Of a stretch of DNA of 64,000 nt, positions 8,903 to 21,568 are shown in pieces. The position numbers were made by a program, and so were the translations under genes. The notes beneath the pieces are model-generated. The model made no database searches. It had not been told where the DNA came from and saw nothing but the letters and a program-made list of their open reading frames with translations. Positions within the stretch are counted from its first letter, which is position 1; the number at the start of each line of letters is the position of its first letter. The stretch is from the NCBI RefSeq assembly GCF_964355755.1, contig NC_092676.1:12570288-12634287 (forward strand), in the 5' to 3' direction. Source of the DNA: Antedon mediterranea (lineage: Eukaryota > Echinodermata > Crinoidea > Comatulida > Antedonidae).

Positions 8903-11900
8903 CATTTTGAAAAAATTTGTTAACATAAAAAGACCAAAGTGTTTAGAATATCTCCAAATCGCATTTGGAGACGTTTTAAACCATTTTGTGCATTTCGATG
9001 GAACTTGGTTACACAAAAACATCAAAGTGCTTAAAATCACATTTAAAACCGTTTTAGAGCATTTTGAGCATTTCGATAAAACTTTTCACACAAAAACATC
9101 AAAGTGTACAAAATAGCTTCAAATCGCATATAGAGACGTTTTAGACCATTTTGTGCATTTCGATAAAACTTTTCACACAAAAACATCAAATTGCACAAAT
9201 AGCTTAATACCGTGTTTGAAATCGTTTTAAACCATTTTGAGCATGTCGATAAAACTTTTCACAAAAAAACATCAAAGTGCACAGAATAGCTTCAAATCGC
9301 ATTTGGAGACGTTTTAAACCATTTTGTGCATTTCGATAAAACTTTTCACATAAAAACAACAAAGTGTACAAAATAGCTTCAAATCGCATTTGGAGACGTT
9401 TTAGACCATTTTTTGCATTTCGATGAAACTCATCAAAGTGCTTAAAATCACATTTGAAACCGTTTTAGAGCATTTTGAGCATTTCGATAAAACTTTTCAC
9501 ACAAAAACATCAAAGTGTACAAAATAGCTTCAAATCACATTTGAAACCGTTTTAGACCATATTGAGCATTTCGATAAAACTTTTCACACAAAAACATCAA
9601 AGTGTACAAAATAGCTTCAAATCGCATTTGGAGACGTTTTAGACCATTTTGTGTATTTCGATGAAACTTGGTTACACAAAAACATCAAAGTGCTTAAATT
9701 CACATTTGAAAGCGTTTTAGAGCATTTTTAGCATTTCGATAATACTTTTCACACAAAAACATCAAAGTGTACAAAATAGCTTCAAATCGCATTTGGAGAC
9801 GTTTTAGACCATTTTGTGCATTTCGATGAAACTTGGTTACACAAAAACATCAAAGTGCTTAAAATCACATTTAAAACAGTTTTAGAGCATTTTGAGCATT
9901 TCGATAAAACTTTTCACACAAAAACATCAAAGTGTACAAAATAGCTTCAAATCGCATTTAAAGAGGTTTTAGACCATTTTGTGCATTTCGATAAAACGTT
10001 TCACACAAAAACATCAAAGTGTACAAAATAGCTTCAAATCGCATTTAGAGACGTTTTAGACCATCTTGTGCATTTCGATAAAACTTTTCACACAAAAACA
10101 TCAAATTGCACAAAATAGCTTAATATCGTGTTTGAAAACGTTTTAAACCATTTTGAGCATGTCGATAAAACTTTTCACACAAAAATATCAAAGTGCACAG
10201 AATATCTTCAAATCGCATTTAGAGACGTTTTAGACCATTTTGTGCATTTCGAAAAAATTTGTTAACATAAAAAGACCAAAGTGTTTAGAATATCTCCAAA
10301 TCGCATTTGGAGACGTTTTAGACCATTTTGTGTTTTTCGAAAAAACTTTTCACACAAAAACATCAAAGTGTACAAAATTGCTTCAAATCGCATTTGGAGA
10401 CGTTTTAGACCATTTTGTGATTTTCGAAAAACTTTTCACACAAAAACATCAAAGTGTAGAAAATTGCTTCAAATCGCATTTAGAGATGTTTTAGACCATT
10501 TTGTGCATTTCGAAAAAATTTGTTAACATAAAAAGACCAAAGTGTTTAGAATATTTCCAAATCGCATTTGGAGACGTTTTAGACCATTTTGTGCATTTCG
10601 ATGAAACTTGGTTACACAAAAACATCAAAGTGCTTAAAATCACATTTAAAACCGTTTTAGAGCGTTTTGAGCATTTCGATAAACTTTTCACACAAAAACA
10701 TCAAAGTGCACAAAATAGCATTTAGAGATGTTTTAGACCATTTTGTGCATTTCGATAAAACTTTTCACACAAAAACATCAAATTGCACAAAAAAGCTTAA
10801 TACCGTGTTTGAAATCGTTTTAAACCAATTTGAGCATGTCGATAAAACTTTTCACACAAAAACATCAAAGTGCACAGAATATCTTCAAATCGCATTTAGA
10901 GACGTTTTAGACCATTTTGTGCATTTCGAAAAAATTTGTTAACATAAAAAGACCAAAGTGTTTAGAATATCTCCAAATCGCATTTGGAGACGTTTTAAAC
11001 CATTTTGTGCATTTCGATGGAACTTGGTTACACAAAAACATCAAAGTGCTTAAAATCACATTTGAAAGCGTTTTAGAGCATTTTTAGCATTTCGATAATA
11101 CTTTTCACACAAAAACATCAAAGTGTACAGAATAGCTTCAAATCGCATTTGGAGACGTTTTAGACCATTTTGTGCATTTCGATGAAACTTGGTTACACAA
11201 AAACATCAAAGTGCTTAAAATCACATTTGAAACCGTTTTAGAGCATTTTTAACATTTCGATAATACTTTTCACACAAAAACATCAAAGTGTACAAAATAG
11301 CTTCAAATCGCATTTGGAGACGTTTTAGACCATTTTGTGCATTTCGATGAAACTTGGTTACACAAAAACATCAAAGTGCTTAAAATCACATTTGAAAGCG
11401 TTTTAGAGCATTTTTAGCATTTCGATAATACTTTTCACACAAAAACATCAAAGTGCACAAAATAGCTTCAAATCGCATTTAGAGATGTTTTAGACCATTT
11501 TGTGCATTTCGATAAAACTTTTCACACAAAAACATCAAATTGCACAAAATAGCTTAATACCGTGTTTGAAATCATTTTAAACCATTTTGAGCATGTCGAT
11601 AAAACTTTTCACACAAGAACATCAAAGTTTTTAGAATATCTCCAAATCGCATTTGGAGACGTTTTAGACCATTTTGTGCATTTCGATGAAACTTGGTTAC
11701 ACAAAAACATCAAAGTGCTTAAAATCACATTTGAAACCGTTTTAGAGCATTTTGAGCATTTCGATAAAACTTTTCAAACAAAAACATCAAAGTGTACAAA
11801 ATAGCTTCAAATCACATTTGAAACCGTTTTAGACCATTTTGAGCATTTCGATAAAACTTTTCACACAAAAACATCAAAGTGTACAAAATAGCTTCAAATC

Positions 11901-12160
11901 GCATTTGGAGACGTTTTAGACCATTTTGTGCATTTCGATGAAACTTGGTTACACAAAAACATCAAAGTGCTTAAAATCACATTTGAAACCGTTTTAGAGC
12001 ATTTTTAGCATTTCGATAACACTTTTCACACAAAACATCAAAGTGTACAAAATAGCTTCAAATCGCATTTGGAGACGTTTTAGACCATTTTGTGCATTTC
12101 GATGAAACTTGGTTACACAAAAACATCAAAGTGCTTAAAATCACATTTGAAACCGTTTTA

Positions 12161-12816
12161 GAGCATTTTGAGCATTTCGATAAAACTTTTCACACAAAAA
12201 CATCAAAGTGTACAAAATAGCTTCAAATCACATTTGAAACCGTTTTAGACTATTTTGAGCATTTCGATAAAACTTTTCACACAAAAACATCAAAGTGTAC
12301 AAAATAGCTTCAAATCGCATTTGGAGACGTTTTAGACCATTTTGTGCATTTCGATGAAACTTGGTTACACAAAAACATCAAAGTGCTTAAAAATACATTT
12401 GAAACCGTTTTAGACCATTTTGAGCATTTCGATAAAACTTTTCACACAAAAACATCAAAGTGTACAAAATAGCTTCAAATCGCATTTGGAGACGTTTTAG
12501 ACCATTTTGTGCATTTCGATGAAACTTGGTTACACAAAAACATCAAAGTGCTTAAAATCACATTTGAAACCGTTTTAGAGCATTTTTAGCATTTCGATAA
12601 TACTTTTCACACAAAACATCAAAGTGTACAAAATAGCTTCAAATCGCATTTGGAGACGTTTTAGACCATTTTGTGCATTTCGATGAAACTTGGTTACACA
12701 AAAACATCAAAGTGCTTAAAATCACATTTGAAACCGTTTTAGACCATTTTGAGCATTTCGATAAAACTTTTCACACAAAAAAATCAAAGTGCACAAAATA
12801 GCTTCAAATCGCATTT
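12161..12816 (+). repeat. 581-bp extra segment relative to the right superunit copy
   Basis: The GGGG marker at 12,817 aligns to 51,075 at offset 38,258, against 38,839 before 12,160, so the left copy carries 581 extra bp. The extra sequence is ordinary dimers and one class D monomer with GACTATTTTGAGC (about 12,250), plus AAAAATACATTTG (about 12,390). Its size is close to seven monomers, as expected from an in-register unequal exchange. Confidence 0.75.
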
Positions 12817-12822
12817 GGGGAC

Positions 12823-12910
12823 GTTTTAGACTATTTTGTGCATTTCGAAAAAAATTGTTAACATAAAAAGACCAAAGTGTTCAAAATAGCTTCAAATCGC
12901 ATTTAGAGAC
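12823..12910 (+). repeat. Chimeric monomer at a recombination junction
   Basis: The first part is class C after the GGGG marker (AAAAAAATTGTTAACATAAA, then GACCAAAGTGTT) and then switches to CAAAATAGCTTCAAATCGC, the ordinary monomer ending. The join AAAGTGTTCAAAATAG near 12,880 is the only one I found. Downstream sequence continues as 7,76x-9,120 shifted by 5,120 bp. It looks like a deletion or exchange breakpoint inside the shared AAAGTGT. Confidence 0.75.
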
Positions 12911-14240
12911 GTTTTAGACCATTTTTTGCATTTCGATGAAACTTGGTTACACAAAATCATCAAAGTGCTTAAAATCACATTTAAAACCGTTTTAGAGCAT
13001 TTTTAGCATTTCGATAAAACTTTTCACACAAAAACATCAAAGTGTACAAAATAGCTTCAAATCGCATTTAGAGAGGTTTTAGACAATTTTGTGCATTTCG
13101 ATAAAACTTTTCACACAAAAACATCAAAGTGTACAAAATAGCTTCAAATTGCATTTAGAGACGTTTTAGACCATTTTGTGCATTTCGATAAAACTTTTCA
13201 CACAAAAACATCAAATTGCACAAAATCGTTTTAAACCATTTTAAATCGTTTTAAACCATTTTGAGCATTTCGATAAAACTTTTCACAAAAAACATCAAAG
13301 TGCACAGAATAGCTTCAAATTGCATTTGGAGACGTTTTAGAGCATTTTGTGCATTTCGATAAAATGTGTTAACATAAAAAGACCAAAGTGTTTAGAATAT
13401 CTTCAAATCACATTTGGAGACGTTTTAGACCATTTTTTGCATTTCGATGAAACTTGGTTACACAAAAACATCAAAGTGCTTAAAATCACATTTGAAACCG
13501 TTTTAGAGCATTTTGAGCATTTCGATAAAACTTTTCACACAAAAACATCAAAGTGTACAAAATAGCTTCAAATCGCATTTAGAGACGTTTTAGACCATTT
13601 TGTGCATTTCGAAAAAATTTGTTAACATAAAAAGACCAAAGTGTTTAGAATATCTCCAAATCGCATTTGGAGACGTTTTAGACCATTTTGTGCATTTCGA
13701 TGAAACTTGGTTACACAAAAACATCAAAGTGCTTAAAATCACATTTGAAACCGTTTTAGAGCATTTTTAGCATTTCGATAATACTTTTCACACAAGAACA
13801 TCAAAGTGTACAAAATAGCTTCAAATCGCATTTGGAGACGTTTTAGACCATTTTGTGCATTTCGATGAAACTTGGTTACACAAAAACATCAAGGTGCTTA
13901 AAATCACATTTGAAACCGTTTTAGACCACTTTGAGCATTTCGATAAAACTTTTCACACAAAAAAATCAAAGTGCACAAAATAGCTTCAAATCGCATTTGG
14001 AGACGTTTTAGACTATTTTGTGCATTTTGAAAAAATTTGTTAACATAAAAAGACCAAAGTGTTTAGAATATCTCCAAATCGCATTTGGAGACGTTTTAAA
14101 CCATTTTGTGCATTTCGATGGAACTTGGTTACACAAAAACATCAAAGTGCTTAAAATCACATTTAAAACCGTTTTAGAGCATTTTGAGCATTTCGATAAA
14201 ACTTTTCACACAAAAACATCAAAGTGTACAAAATAGCTTC
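12885..14240 (+). repeat. Block matching 7,765-9,120 (offset 5,120)
   Basis: The microduplication (13,223 against 8,103), the 676-type start (13,347 against 8,227) and the GACTATTTTG class C (14,018 against 8,898) all share offset 5,120. Private variants are ACAAAATCATC (about 12,955), ACAAGAACATC (about 13,795), ATCAAGGTGC (about 13,891) and GACCACTTTG (about 13,925). The match ends where this copy reads GCATTTAGAGAGG and the other GCATATAGAGACG. Confidence 0.85.
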
Positions 14241-14349
14241 AAATCGCATTTAGAGAGGTTTTAGACCATTTTGTGCATTTCGATAAAACTTTACACACAA
14301 AAACATCAAAGTGTACAAAATAGCTTCAAATCGCATTTAGAGAGGTTTT

Positions 14350-16720
14350 AGACCATTTTGTGCATTTCGATAAAACTTTTCACACAAAAACATCAAATTG
14401 CACAAAATAGCTTAATATCGTGTTTGAAAACGTTTTAAACCATTTTGAGCATGTCGATAAAACTTTTCACACAAAAATATCAAAGCGCACAGAATATCTT
14501 CAAATCGCATTTAGAGACGTTTTAGACCATTTTGTGCATTTCGAAAAAATTTGTTAACATAAAATGACCAAAGTGTTTAGAATATCTCCAAATCGCATTT
14601 GGAGACGTTTTAGACCATTTTGTGCATTTCGATGAAACTTGATTACACAAAAACATCAAAGTGCTTAAAATCACATTTAAAACCGTTTTAGAGCGTTTTG
14701 AGCATTTCGATAAACTTTTCACACAAAAACATCAAAGTGCACAAAATAGCTTCAAATCGCATTTAGAGATGTTTTAGACCATTTTGTGCATTTCGATAAA
14801 ACTTTTCACACAAAAACATCAAATTGCACAAAAAAGCTTAATACCGTGTTTGAAATCGTTTTAAACCAATTTCAGCATGTCGAAAAAACTTTTCACACAA
14901 AAACATCAAAGTGCACAGAATATCTTCAAATCGCATTTAGAGACGTTTTAGACCATTTTGTGCATTTCGAAAAAATTTGTTAACATAAAAAGACCAAAGT
15001 GTTTAGAATATCTCCAAATCGCATTTGGAGACGTTTTAGACCATTTTGTGCATTTCGATGAAACTTGGTTACACAAAAACATCAAAGTGCTTAAAATCAC
15101 ATTTGAAACCGTTTTAGAGCATTTTGAGCATTTCGATAAAACTTTTCACACAAAAACATCAAAGTGTACAAAATAGCTTCAAATCACATTTGAAACCGTT
15201 TTAGACCATTTTGAGTATTTCGATAAAACTTTTCACACAAAAACATCAAAGTGTACAAAATAGCTTCAAATCGCATTTGGAGACGTTTTAGACCATTTTG
15301 TGCATTTCGATGAAACTTGGTTACACAAAAACATCAAAGTGCTTAAAATCACATTTGAAACCGTTTTAGAGCATTTTTAGCATTTCGATAATACTTTTCA
15401 CACAAAAACATCAAGGTGTACAAAATAGCTTCAAATCGCATTTGGAGACGTTTTAGACCATTTTGTGCATTTCGATGAAACTTGGTTACACAAAAACATC
15501 AAAGTGCTTAAAATCACATTTGAAATCGTTTTAGACCATTTTGAGCATTTCGATAAAACTTTTCACACAAAAAAATCAAAGTGCACAAAATACCTTCAAA
15601 TCGCATTTGGAGACGTTTTAGACTATTTTGTGCATTTCGAAAAAATTTGTTAACATAAAAAGACCAAAGTGTTTAGAATATCTCCAAATCGCATTTGGAG
15701 ACGTTTTAAATCATTTTGTGCATTTCGATGGAACTTGGTTACACAAAAACATCAAAGTGCTTAAAATCACATTTAAAACCGTTTTAGAGCATTTTGAGCA
15801 TTTCGATAAAACTTTTCACACAAAAACATCAAAGTGTACAAAATAGCTTCAAATCGCATTTAGAGAGGTTTTAGACCATTTTGTGCATTTCGATAAAACT
15901 TTACACACAAAAACATCAAAGTGTACAAAATAGCTTCAAATCGCATTTAGAGACGTTTTAGACCATTTTGTGCATTTCGATAAAACTTTTCACACAAAAA
16001 CATCAAATTGCACAAAATAGCTTAATATCGTGTTTGAAAACGTTTTAAACCATTTTGAGCATGTCGATAAAACTTTTCACACAAAAATATCAAAGTGCAC
16101 AGAATATCTTCAAATCGCATTTAGAGACGTTTTAGACCATTTTGTGCATTTCGAAAAAATTTGTTAACATAAAAAGACCAAAGTGTTTAGAATATCTCCA
16201 AATCGCATTTGGAGACGTTTTAGACCATTTTGTGCATTTCGATGAAACTTGGTTACATAAAAACATCAAAGTGCTTAAAATCACATTTAAAACCGTTTTA
16301 GAGCGTTTTGAGCATTTCGATAAACTTTTCACACAAAAACATCAAAGTGCACAAAATAGCTTCAAATCGCATTTAGAGATGTTTTAGACCATTTTGTGCA
16401 TTTCGAAAAAACTTTTCACACAAAAACATCAAATTGCACACAATAGCTTAATACCGTGTGTGAAATCGTTTTAAACCATTTTGAGCATGTCGATAAAACT
16501 TTTCACACAAAAACATCAAAGTGCACAGAATATCTTCAAATCGCATATAGAGACGTTTTAGACCATTTTGTGCATTTCGAAAAAATTTTTTAACATTAAA
16601 AGACCAATGTGTTTAGAATATCTCCAAATCGCATTTGGAGACGTTTTAGACCATTTTGTGCATTTCGATGAAACTTGGTTACACAAAAACATCAAAGTGC
16701 TTAAAATCACATTTGAAACC
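14350..16720 (+). repeat. Block matching 24,440-26,810 (offset 10,090)
   Basis: Shared offset 10,090 covers the E/C/A run at 14,400-14,790, the TTTCAGC or TTTGAGC E monomer (14,870), class C copies at 14,958 and 15,628, CTTTACACAC (15,897 against 25,988), GAGCGTTTTGAGC, CACACAATAGC (about 16,438) and AACATTAAAAGACCAATGTG (16,594 against 26,684). Internally, 14,25x-14,75x repeats at 15,86x-16,36x with offset 1,610. The match is lost near 16,720, where the left reads GAAACC/TTTTGAGC and the right GAATCC/TTTTTAGC. Confidence 0.85.
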
Positions 16721-17348
16721 GTTTTAGAGCATTTTGAGCATTTCGATAAAACTTTTCACACAAAAACATCAAAGTGTACAAAATAGCTTCAAATCACATT
16801 TGAAACCGTTTTAGACCATTTTGAGCATTTCGATAAAACTTTTCACACAAAAACATCAAAGTGTACAAAATGGCTTCAAATCGCATTTGGAGACGTTTTA
16901 GAGCATTTTGAGCATTTCGATAAAACTTTTCACACAAAAACATCAAAGTGTACAAAATAACTTCAAATCGCATTTAGAGACGTTTTAGACCATTTTGTGC
17001 ATTTTGATAAAACTTTTCACACAAAAACATCAAATTGCACAAAATAGCTTAATATCGTGTTTGAAAACGTTTTAAACCATTTTGAGCATGTCGATAAAAC
17101 TTTTCACATAAAAATATCAAAGTGCACAGAATAGCTTCAAATCGCATTTGGAGACGTTTTAGACCATTTTGTGCATTTTGATAAAACTTTTCACACAAAA
17201 ACATCAAATTGCACAAAATAGCTTAATATCGTGTTTGAAAACGTTTTAAACCATTTTGAGCATGTCGATAAAACTTTTCACTCAAAAATATCAAAGTGCA
17301 CAGAATATCTTCAAATCGCATTTAGAGACGTTTTAGACCATTTTGTGC
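16560..17348 (+). repeat. Block matching 27,582-28,370 (offset 11,022), with a 174-bp tandem duplication
   Basis: AATGGCTTCAAATCGC (16,869 against 27,891), ATTAAAAGACCAATGTG and the class C at 17,343 (against 28,365) share offset 11,022. Inside it, 17,001-17,174 is repeated as 17,175-17,348 (ATTTTGATAAAAC, then E, then GCACAGAATA). 174 bp is exactly two 87-bp monomers. In the right-hand block the same duplication (28,023/28,197) has ATTTTGGTAAAAC instead of ATTTTGATAAAAC. Confidence 0.85.
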
Positions 17349-18394
17349 ATTTCGAAAAAATTTGTTAACATAAAAAGACCAAAGTGTTTAGAATATCTCC
17401 AAATCGCATTTGGAGACGTTTTAAACCATTTTGTGCATTTCGATGGAACTTGGTTACACAAAAACATCAAAGTGCTTAAAATCACATTTAAAACCGTTTT
17501 AGAGCATTTTGAGCATTTCGATAAAACTTTTCACACAAAAACATCAAAGTGTACAAAATAGCTTCAAATCGCATTTAGAGAGGTTTTAGACCATTTTGTG
17601 CATTTCGATAAAACTTTACACACAAAAACATCAAAGTGTACAAAATAGCTTCAAATCGCATTTAGAGACGTTTTAGACCATTTTGTGCATTTCGATAAAA
17701 CTTTTCACACAAAAACATCAAATTGCACAAAATAGCTTAATATCGTGTTTAAAACCGTTTTTACCATTTTGAGCATTTCGATAAACTTTTCACACAAAAA
17801 CATCAAAGTGCACAAAATAGCTTCAAATCGCATTTAGAGATGTTTTAGAACATTTTGTGCATTTCGATAAAATTTTTCACACAAAAACATCAAATTGCAC
17901 AAAAAACCTTAATACCGTGTTTGAAATCGTTTTAAACCAATTTGAGCATGTCGATAAAACTTTTCACACAAAAACATCAAAGTGCACATAATATCTTCAA
18001 ATCGCATTTAGAGACGTTTTAGACCATTTTGGGCATTTCGATGAAACTTGGTTACACAAATACATAAAAGTGCTTAAAATCACATTTAAAACCGTTTTAG
18101 AGCATTTTGAGCATTTCGATAAAACTTTTCACACAAAAACATCAAAGTGTACAAAATAGCTTCAAATCGCATTTAGAGAGGTTTTAGACCATTTTGTGCA
18201 TTTCGATAAAACTTTTCACACAAAAACATCAAAGTGTACAAAATAACTTCAAATCGTATTTTGAGACGTTTTAGACCATTTTGTGCATTTTGATAAAACT
18301 TTTCACACAAAAACATCAAATTGCACAAAATAGCTTAATATCGTGTTTGAAAACGTTTTAAACCATTTTGAGCATGTCGATAAAACTTTTCACA
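17349..18394 (+). repeat. Mosaic stretch with private variants
   Basis: This begins like 25,720-26,100 (GATGGAAC, CTTTACACAC at about 17,611). It then has an unusual fused core, GTTTAAAACCGTTTTTACCATTTTGAGC, near 17,750 (also near 19,960), followed by AGAACATTTTG, AAAATTTTTCACAC, AAAAAACCTTAATACC, GCACATAATATC and GGGCATTTCG with ACAAATACATAAAAG (about 18,030; related to 34,314). Many changes here are unshared, so this stretch is less homogenised than the flanks. Confidence 0.75.
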
Positions 18395-18507
18395 CAAAAA
18401 CATCAAATTGCACAAAATAGCTTAATATCGTGTTTGAAAACGTTTTAAACCATTTTGAGCATGTCGATAAAACTTTTCACACAAAAATATCAAAGTGCAC
18501 AGAATAT
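18334..18507 (+). repeat. Tandem duplication of one 87-bp class E monomer
   Basis: CTTAATATCGTG occurs at 18,334 and again at 18,421, 87 bp apart, with near-identical flanks; the first copy is followed by ACAAAAACATCAAATTGC and the second by ACAAAAATATCAAAGTGC. Two E monomers in direct succession are otherwise rare, so this is probably a recent single-monomer gain. Confidence 0.85.
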
Positions 18508-19350
18508 CTTCAAATCGCATTTAGAGACGTTTTAGACCATTTTGTGCATTTCGAAAAAATTTGTTAACATAAAAAGACCAAAGTGTTTAGAATATCTCCA
18601 AATCGCATTTGGAGACGTTTTAGACCATTTTGTGTTTTTCGAAAAAACTTTTCACACAAAAACATCAAAGTGTACAAAATTGCTTCAAATCGCATTTGGA
18701 GACGTTTTAGACCATTTTGTGATTTTCGAAAAACTTTTCACACAAAAACATCAAAGTGTAGAAAATTGCTTCAAATCGCATTTAGAGACGTTTTAGACCA
18801 TTTTGTGCATTTCGAAAAAATTTGTTAACATAAAAAGACCAAAGTGTTTAGAATATTTCCAAATCGCATTTGGAGACGTTTTAGACCATTTTGTGCATTT
18901 CGATGAAACTTGGTTACACAAAAACATCAAAGTGCTTAAAATCACATTTAAAACCGTTTTAGAGCGTTTTGAGCATTTCGATAAACTTTTCACACAAAAA
19001 AATCAAAGTGCACAAAATAGCATTTAGAGATGTTTTAGACCATTTTGTGCATTTCGATAAAACTTTTCACACAAAAACATCAAATTGCACAAAAAAGCTT
19101 AATACCGTGTTTGAAATCGTTTTAAACCAATTTGAGCATGTCGATAAAACTTTTCACACAAAAACATCAAAGTGCACAGAATATCTTCAAATCGCATTTA
19201 GAGACGTTTTAGACCATTTTGTGCATTTCGAAAAAATTTGTTAACATAAAAAGACCAAAGTGTTTAGAATATCTCCAAATCGCATTTGGAGACGTTTTAA
19301 ACCATTTTGTGCATTTCGATGGAACTTGGTTACACAAAAACATCAAAGTG
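18395..19350 (+). repeat. Block matching 10,093-11,048 (offset 8,302)
   Basis: The distinctive run of GTGTTTTTCGAAAAAAC, AAAATTGCTTC, GTGATTTTCGAAAAAC and GTAGAAAATTGC at 18,630-18,770 is shared with 10,328-10,468, and with 36,952-37,090, 49,167-49,307 and 57,588-57,728. GAGCGTTTTGAGC and the short AAAATAGCATTTAGAG monomer follow at the same spacing. After about 19,350 this copy lacks 330 bp (two 165-bp dimers) that the others have before the E monomer at 19,534. Confidence 0.85.
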
Positions 19351-19533
19351 CTTAAAATCACATTTGAAACCGTTTTAGAGCATTTTTAGCATTTCGATAA
19401 TACTTTTCACACAAAAACATCAAAGTGCACAAAATAGCTTCAAATCGCATTTAGAGATGTTTTAGACCATTTTGTGCATTTCGATAAAACTTTTCACACA
19501 AAAACATCAAATTGCACAAAATAGCTTAATACC

Positions 19534-20616
19534 GTGTTTGAAATCATTTTAAACCATTTTGAGCATGTCGATAAAACTTTTCACACAAAAACATCAAAGT
19601 TTTTAGAATATCTCCAAATCGCATTTGGAGACGTTTTAGACCATTTTGTGCATTTCGATGAAACTTGGTTACACAAAAACATCAAAGTGCTTAAAATCAC
19701 ATTTGAAACCGTTTTAGAGCATTTTGAGCATTTCGATAAAACTTTTCAAACAAAAACATCAAAGTGTACAAAATAGCTTCAAATCACATTTGAAACCGTT
19801 TTAGACCATTTTGAGCATTTCGATAAAACTTTTCACACAAAAACATCAAAGTGTACAAAATAACTTCAAATCGCATTTGGAGACGTTTTAGACCATTTTG
19901 TGCATTTCGATAAAACTTTTCACACAAAAACATCAAATTGCACAAAATAGCTTAATATCGTGTTTAAAACCGTTTTTACCATTTTGAGCATTTCGATAAA
20001 CTTTTCACACAAAAACATCAAAGTGCTTAAAATCACATTTGAAAGCGTTTTAGAGCATTTTTAGCATTTCGATAATACTTTTCACACAAAAACATCAAAG
20101 TGTACAGAATAGCTTCAAATCGCATTTGGAGACGTTTTAGACCATTTTGTGCATTTCGATGAAACTTGGTTACACAAAAACATCAAAGTGCTTAAAATCA
20201 CATTTGAAACCGTTTTAGAGCATTTTTAGCATTTCGATAATACTTTTCACACAAAAACATCAAAGTGCACAAAATAGCTTCAAATCGCATTTAGAGATGT
20301 TTTAGACCATTTTGTGCATTTCGATAAAACTTTTCACACAAAAACATCAAATTGCACAAAATAGCTTAATACCGTGTTTGAAATCATTTTAAACCATTTT
20401 GAGCATGTCGATAAAACTTTTCACACAAAAACATCAAAGTTTTTAGAATATTTCCAAATCGCATTTGGAGACGTTTTAGACCATTTTGTGCATTTCGATG
20501 AAACTTGGTTACACAAAAACATCAAAGTGCTTAAAATCACATTTGAAACCGTTTTAGAGCATTTTGAGCATTTCGATAAAACTTTTCAAACAAAAACATC
20601 AAAGTGTACAAAATAG
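19534..20616 (+). repeat. 840-bp duplication
   Basis: The E-to-class-C-like fusion with ATCAAAGTTTTTAGAATAT and its downstream dimer at 19,534-19,776 recurs at 20,374-20,616, offset 840. The first copy reads ATATCTCC and the second ATATTTCC. Between them is a second fused GTTTAAAACCGTTTTTACC core (about 19,965) and a GAAAGCG monomer (about 20,046). Confidence 0.8.
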
Positions 20617-20700
20617 CTTCAAATCACATTTGAAACCGTTTTAGACCATTTTGAGCATTTCGATAAAACTTTTCACACAAAAACATCAAAGTGTACAAAA

Positions 20701-21560
20701 TAGCTTCAAATCGCATTTGGAGACGTTTTAGACCATTTTTTGCATTTCGATGAAACTTGGTTACACAAAAACATCAAAGTGCTTAAAATCACATTTGAAA
20801 CCGTTTTAGAGCATTTTGAGCATTTCGATAAAACTTTTCACACAAAAACATCAAAGTGTACAAAATAGCTTCAAATCGCATTTAGAGACGTTTTAGACCA
20901 TTTTGTGCATTTCGAAAAAATTTGTTAACATAAAAAGACCAAAGTGTTTAGAATATCTCCAAATCGCATTTGGAGACGTTTTAGACCATTTTGTGCATTT
21001 CGATGAAACTTGGTTACACAAAAACATCAAAGTGCTTAAAATCACATTTGAAACCGTTTTAGAGCATTTTTAGCATTTCGATAATACTTTTCACACAAAA
21101 ACATCAAAGTGTACAAAATAGCTTCAAATCGCATTTGGAGACGTTTTAGACCATTTTGTGCATTTCGATGAAAGTTGGTTACACAAAAACATCAAAGTGC
21201 TTAAAATCACATTTGAAACCGTTTTAGACCATTTTGAGCATTTCGATAAAACTTTTCACACAAAAAAATCAAAGTGCACAAAATAGCTTCAAATCGCATT
21301 TGGAGACGTTTTAGACTATTTTGTGCATTTTGAAAAAATTTGTTAACATAAAAAGACCAAAGTGTTTAGAATATCTCCAAATCGCATTTGGAGACGTTTT
21401 AAACCATTTTGTGCATTTCGATGGAACTTGGTTACACAAAAACATCAAAGTGCTTAAAATCACATTTAAAACCGTTTTAGAGCATTTTGAGCATTTCGAT
21501 AAAACTTTTCACACAAAAACATCAAAGTGCACAAAATAGCTTCAAATCACATTTGAAACC
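20701..21560 (+). repeat. Block related to 8,280-9,120
   Basis: It carries CCATTTTTTGC (about 20,735), class C (about 20,909), the GACTATTTTG class C with TTTTGAAAAAATTTG (21,316) and GATGGAAC, at offset about 12,423 from 8,280-9,120. GATGAAAGTTGG (about 21,170) is a private variant that recurs at about 23,112. The end is re-joined to AGCTTCAAATCACATTTGAA with GAGCATTTTTAGC near 21,545-21,575. Confidence 0.75.
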
Positions 21561-21568
21561 GTTTTAGA

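Larger units (their letters stand above)
1..12160 (+). repeat. Left copy of the 38,839-bp-offset duplication
   Basis: Position 1 aligns with 38,840. The alignment holds at constant offset 38,839 through all rare markers: the GGGG variant (22/38,861; 3,815/42,654; 7,021/45,860), the 14-bp deletions (1,755/40,594; 9,430/48,269), the CTTAAATTC variant (9,699/48,538) and GATAACAC (12,020/50,859). Differences I noticed include CAAATTGCATTT (left) against CAAATTGGATTT (right, near 39,195) and ACAAAAACATC against ACAAATACATC (near 39,764). The match breaks near 12,161, where the left reads GAGCATTTTG and the right GACCATTTTG. The true left edge lies outside the window. Confidence 0.9.
3815..12160 (+). 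repeat. 8.4-kb HOR, copy 1
   Basis: This region is collinear with 42,654-50,999 at offset 38,839, and through it with 51,075-59,336. In order it holds two 676-bp units (4,345; 5,021), a class C/A/B stretch with the 253-bp extra segment, an E monomer fused to class C-like TGTTTAGAATATC (about 6,414), a second GGGG marker (7,021), two more 676-bp units (7,551; 8,227), a GACTATTTTG class C (8,893), the 14-bp deletion monomer (9,430), GAGCGTTTTGAGC with GATAAACTTTTC (about 10,660-10,690), and ATCAAAGTTTTTAGAATATC (about 11,630). Confidence 0.85.

Noticed and set aside
10281-10526. Overlapping plus-strand frames in different phases around 10,240-10,942 and their copies at 18,542, 36,864, 49,079 and 57,500
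   Set aside because: Two frames are open over the same bases simply because the local monomers lack TAG. They start at GTG or TTG and are satellite by-products.
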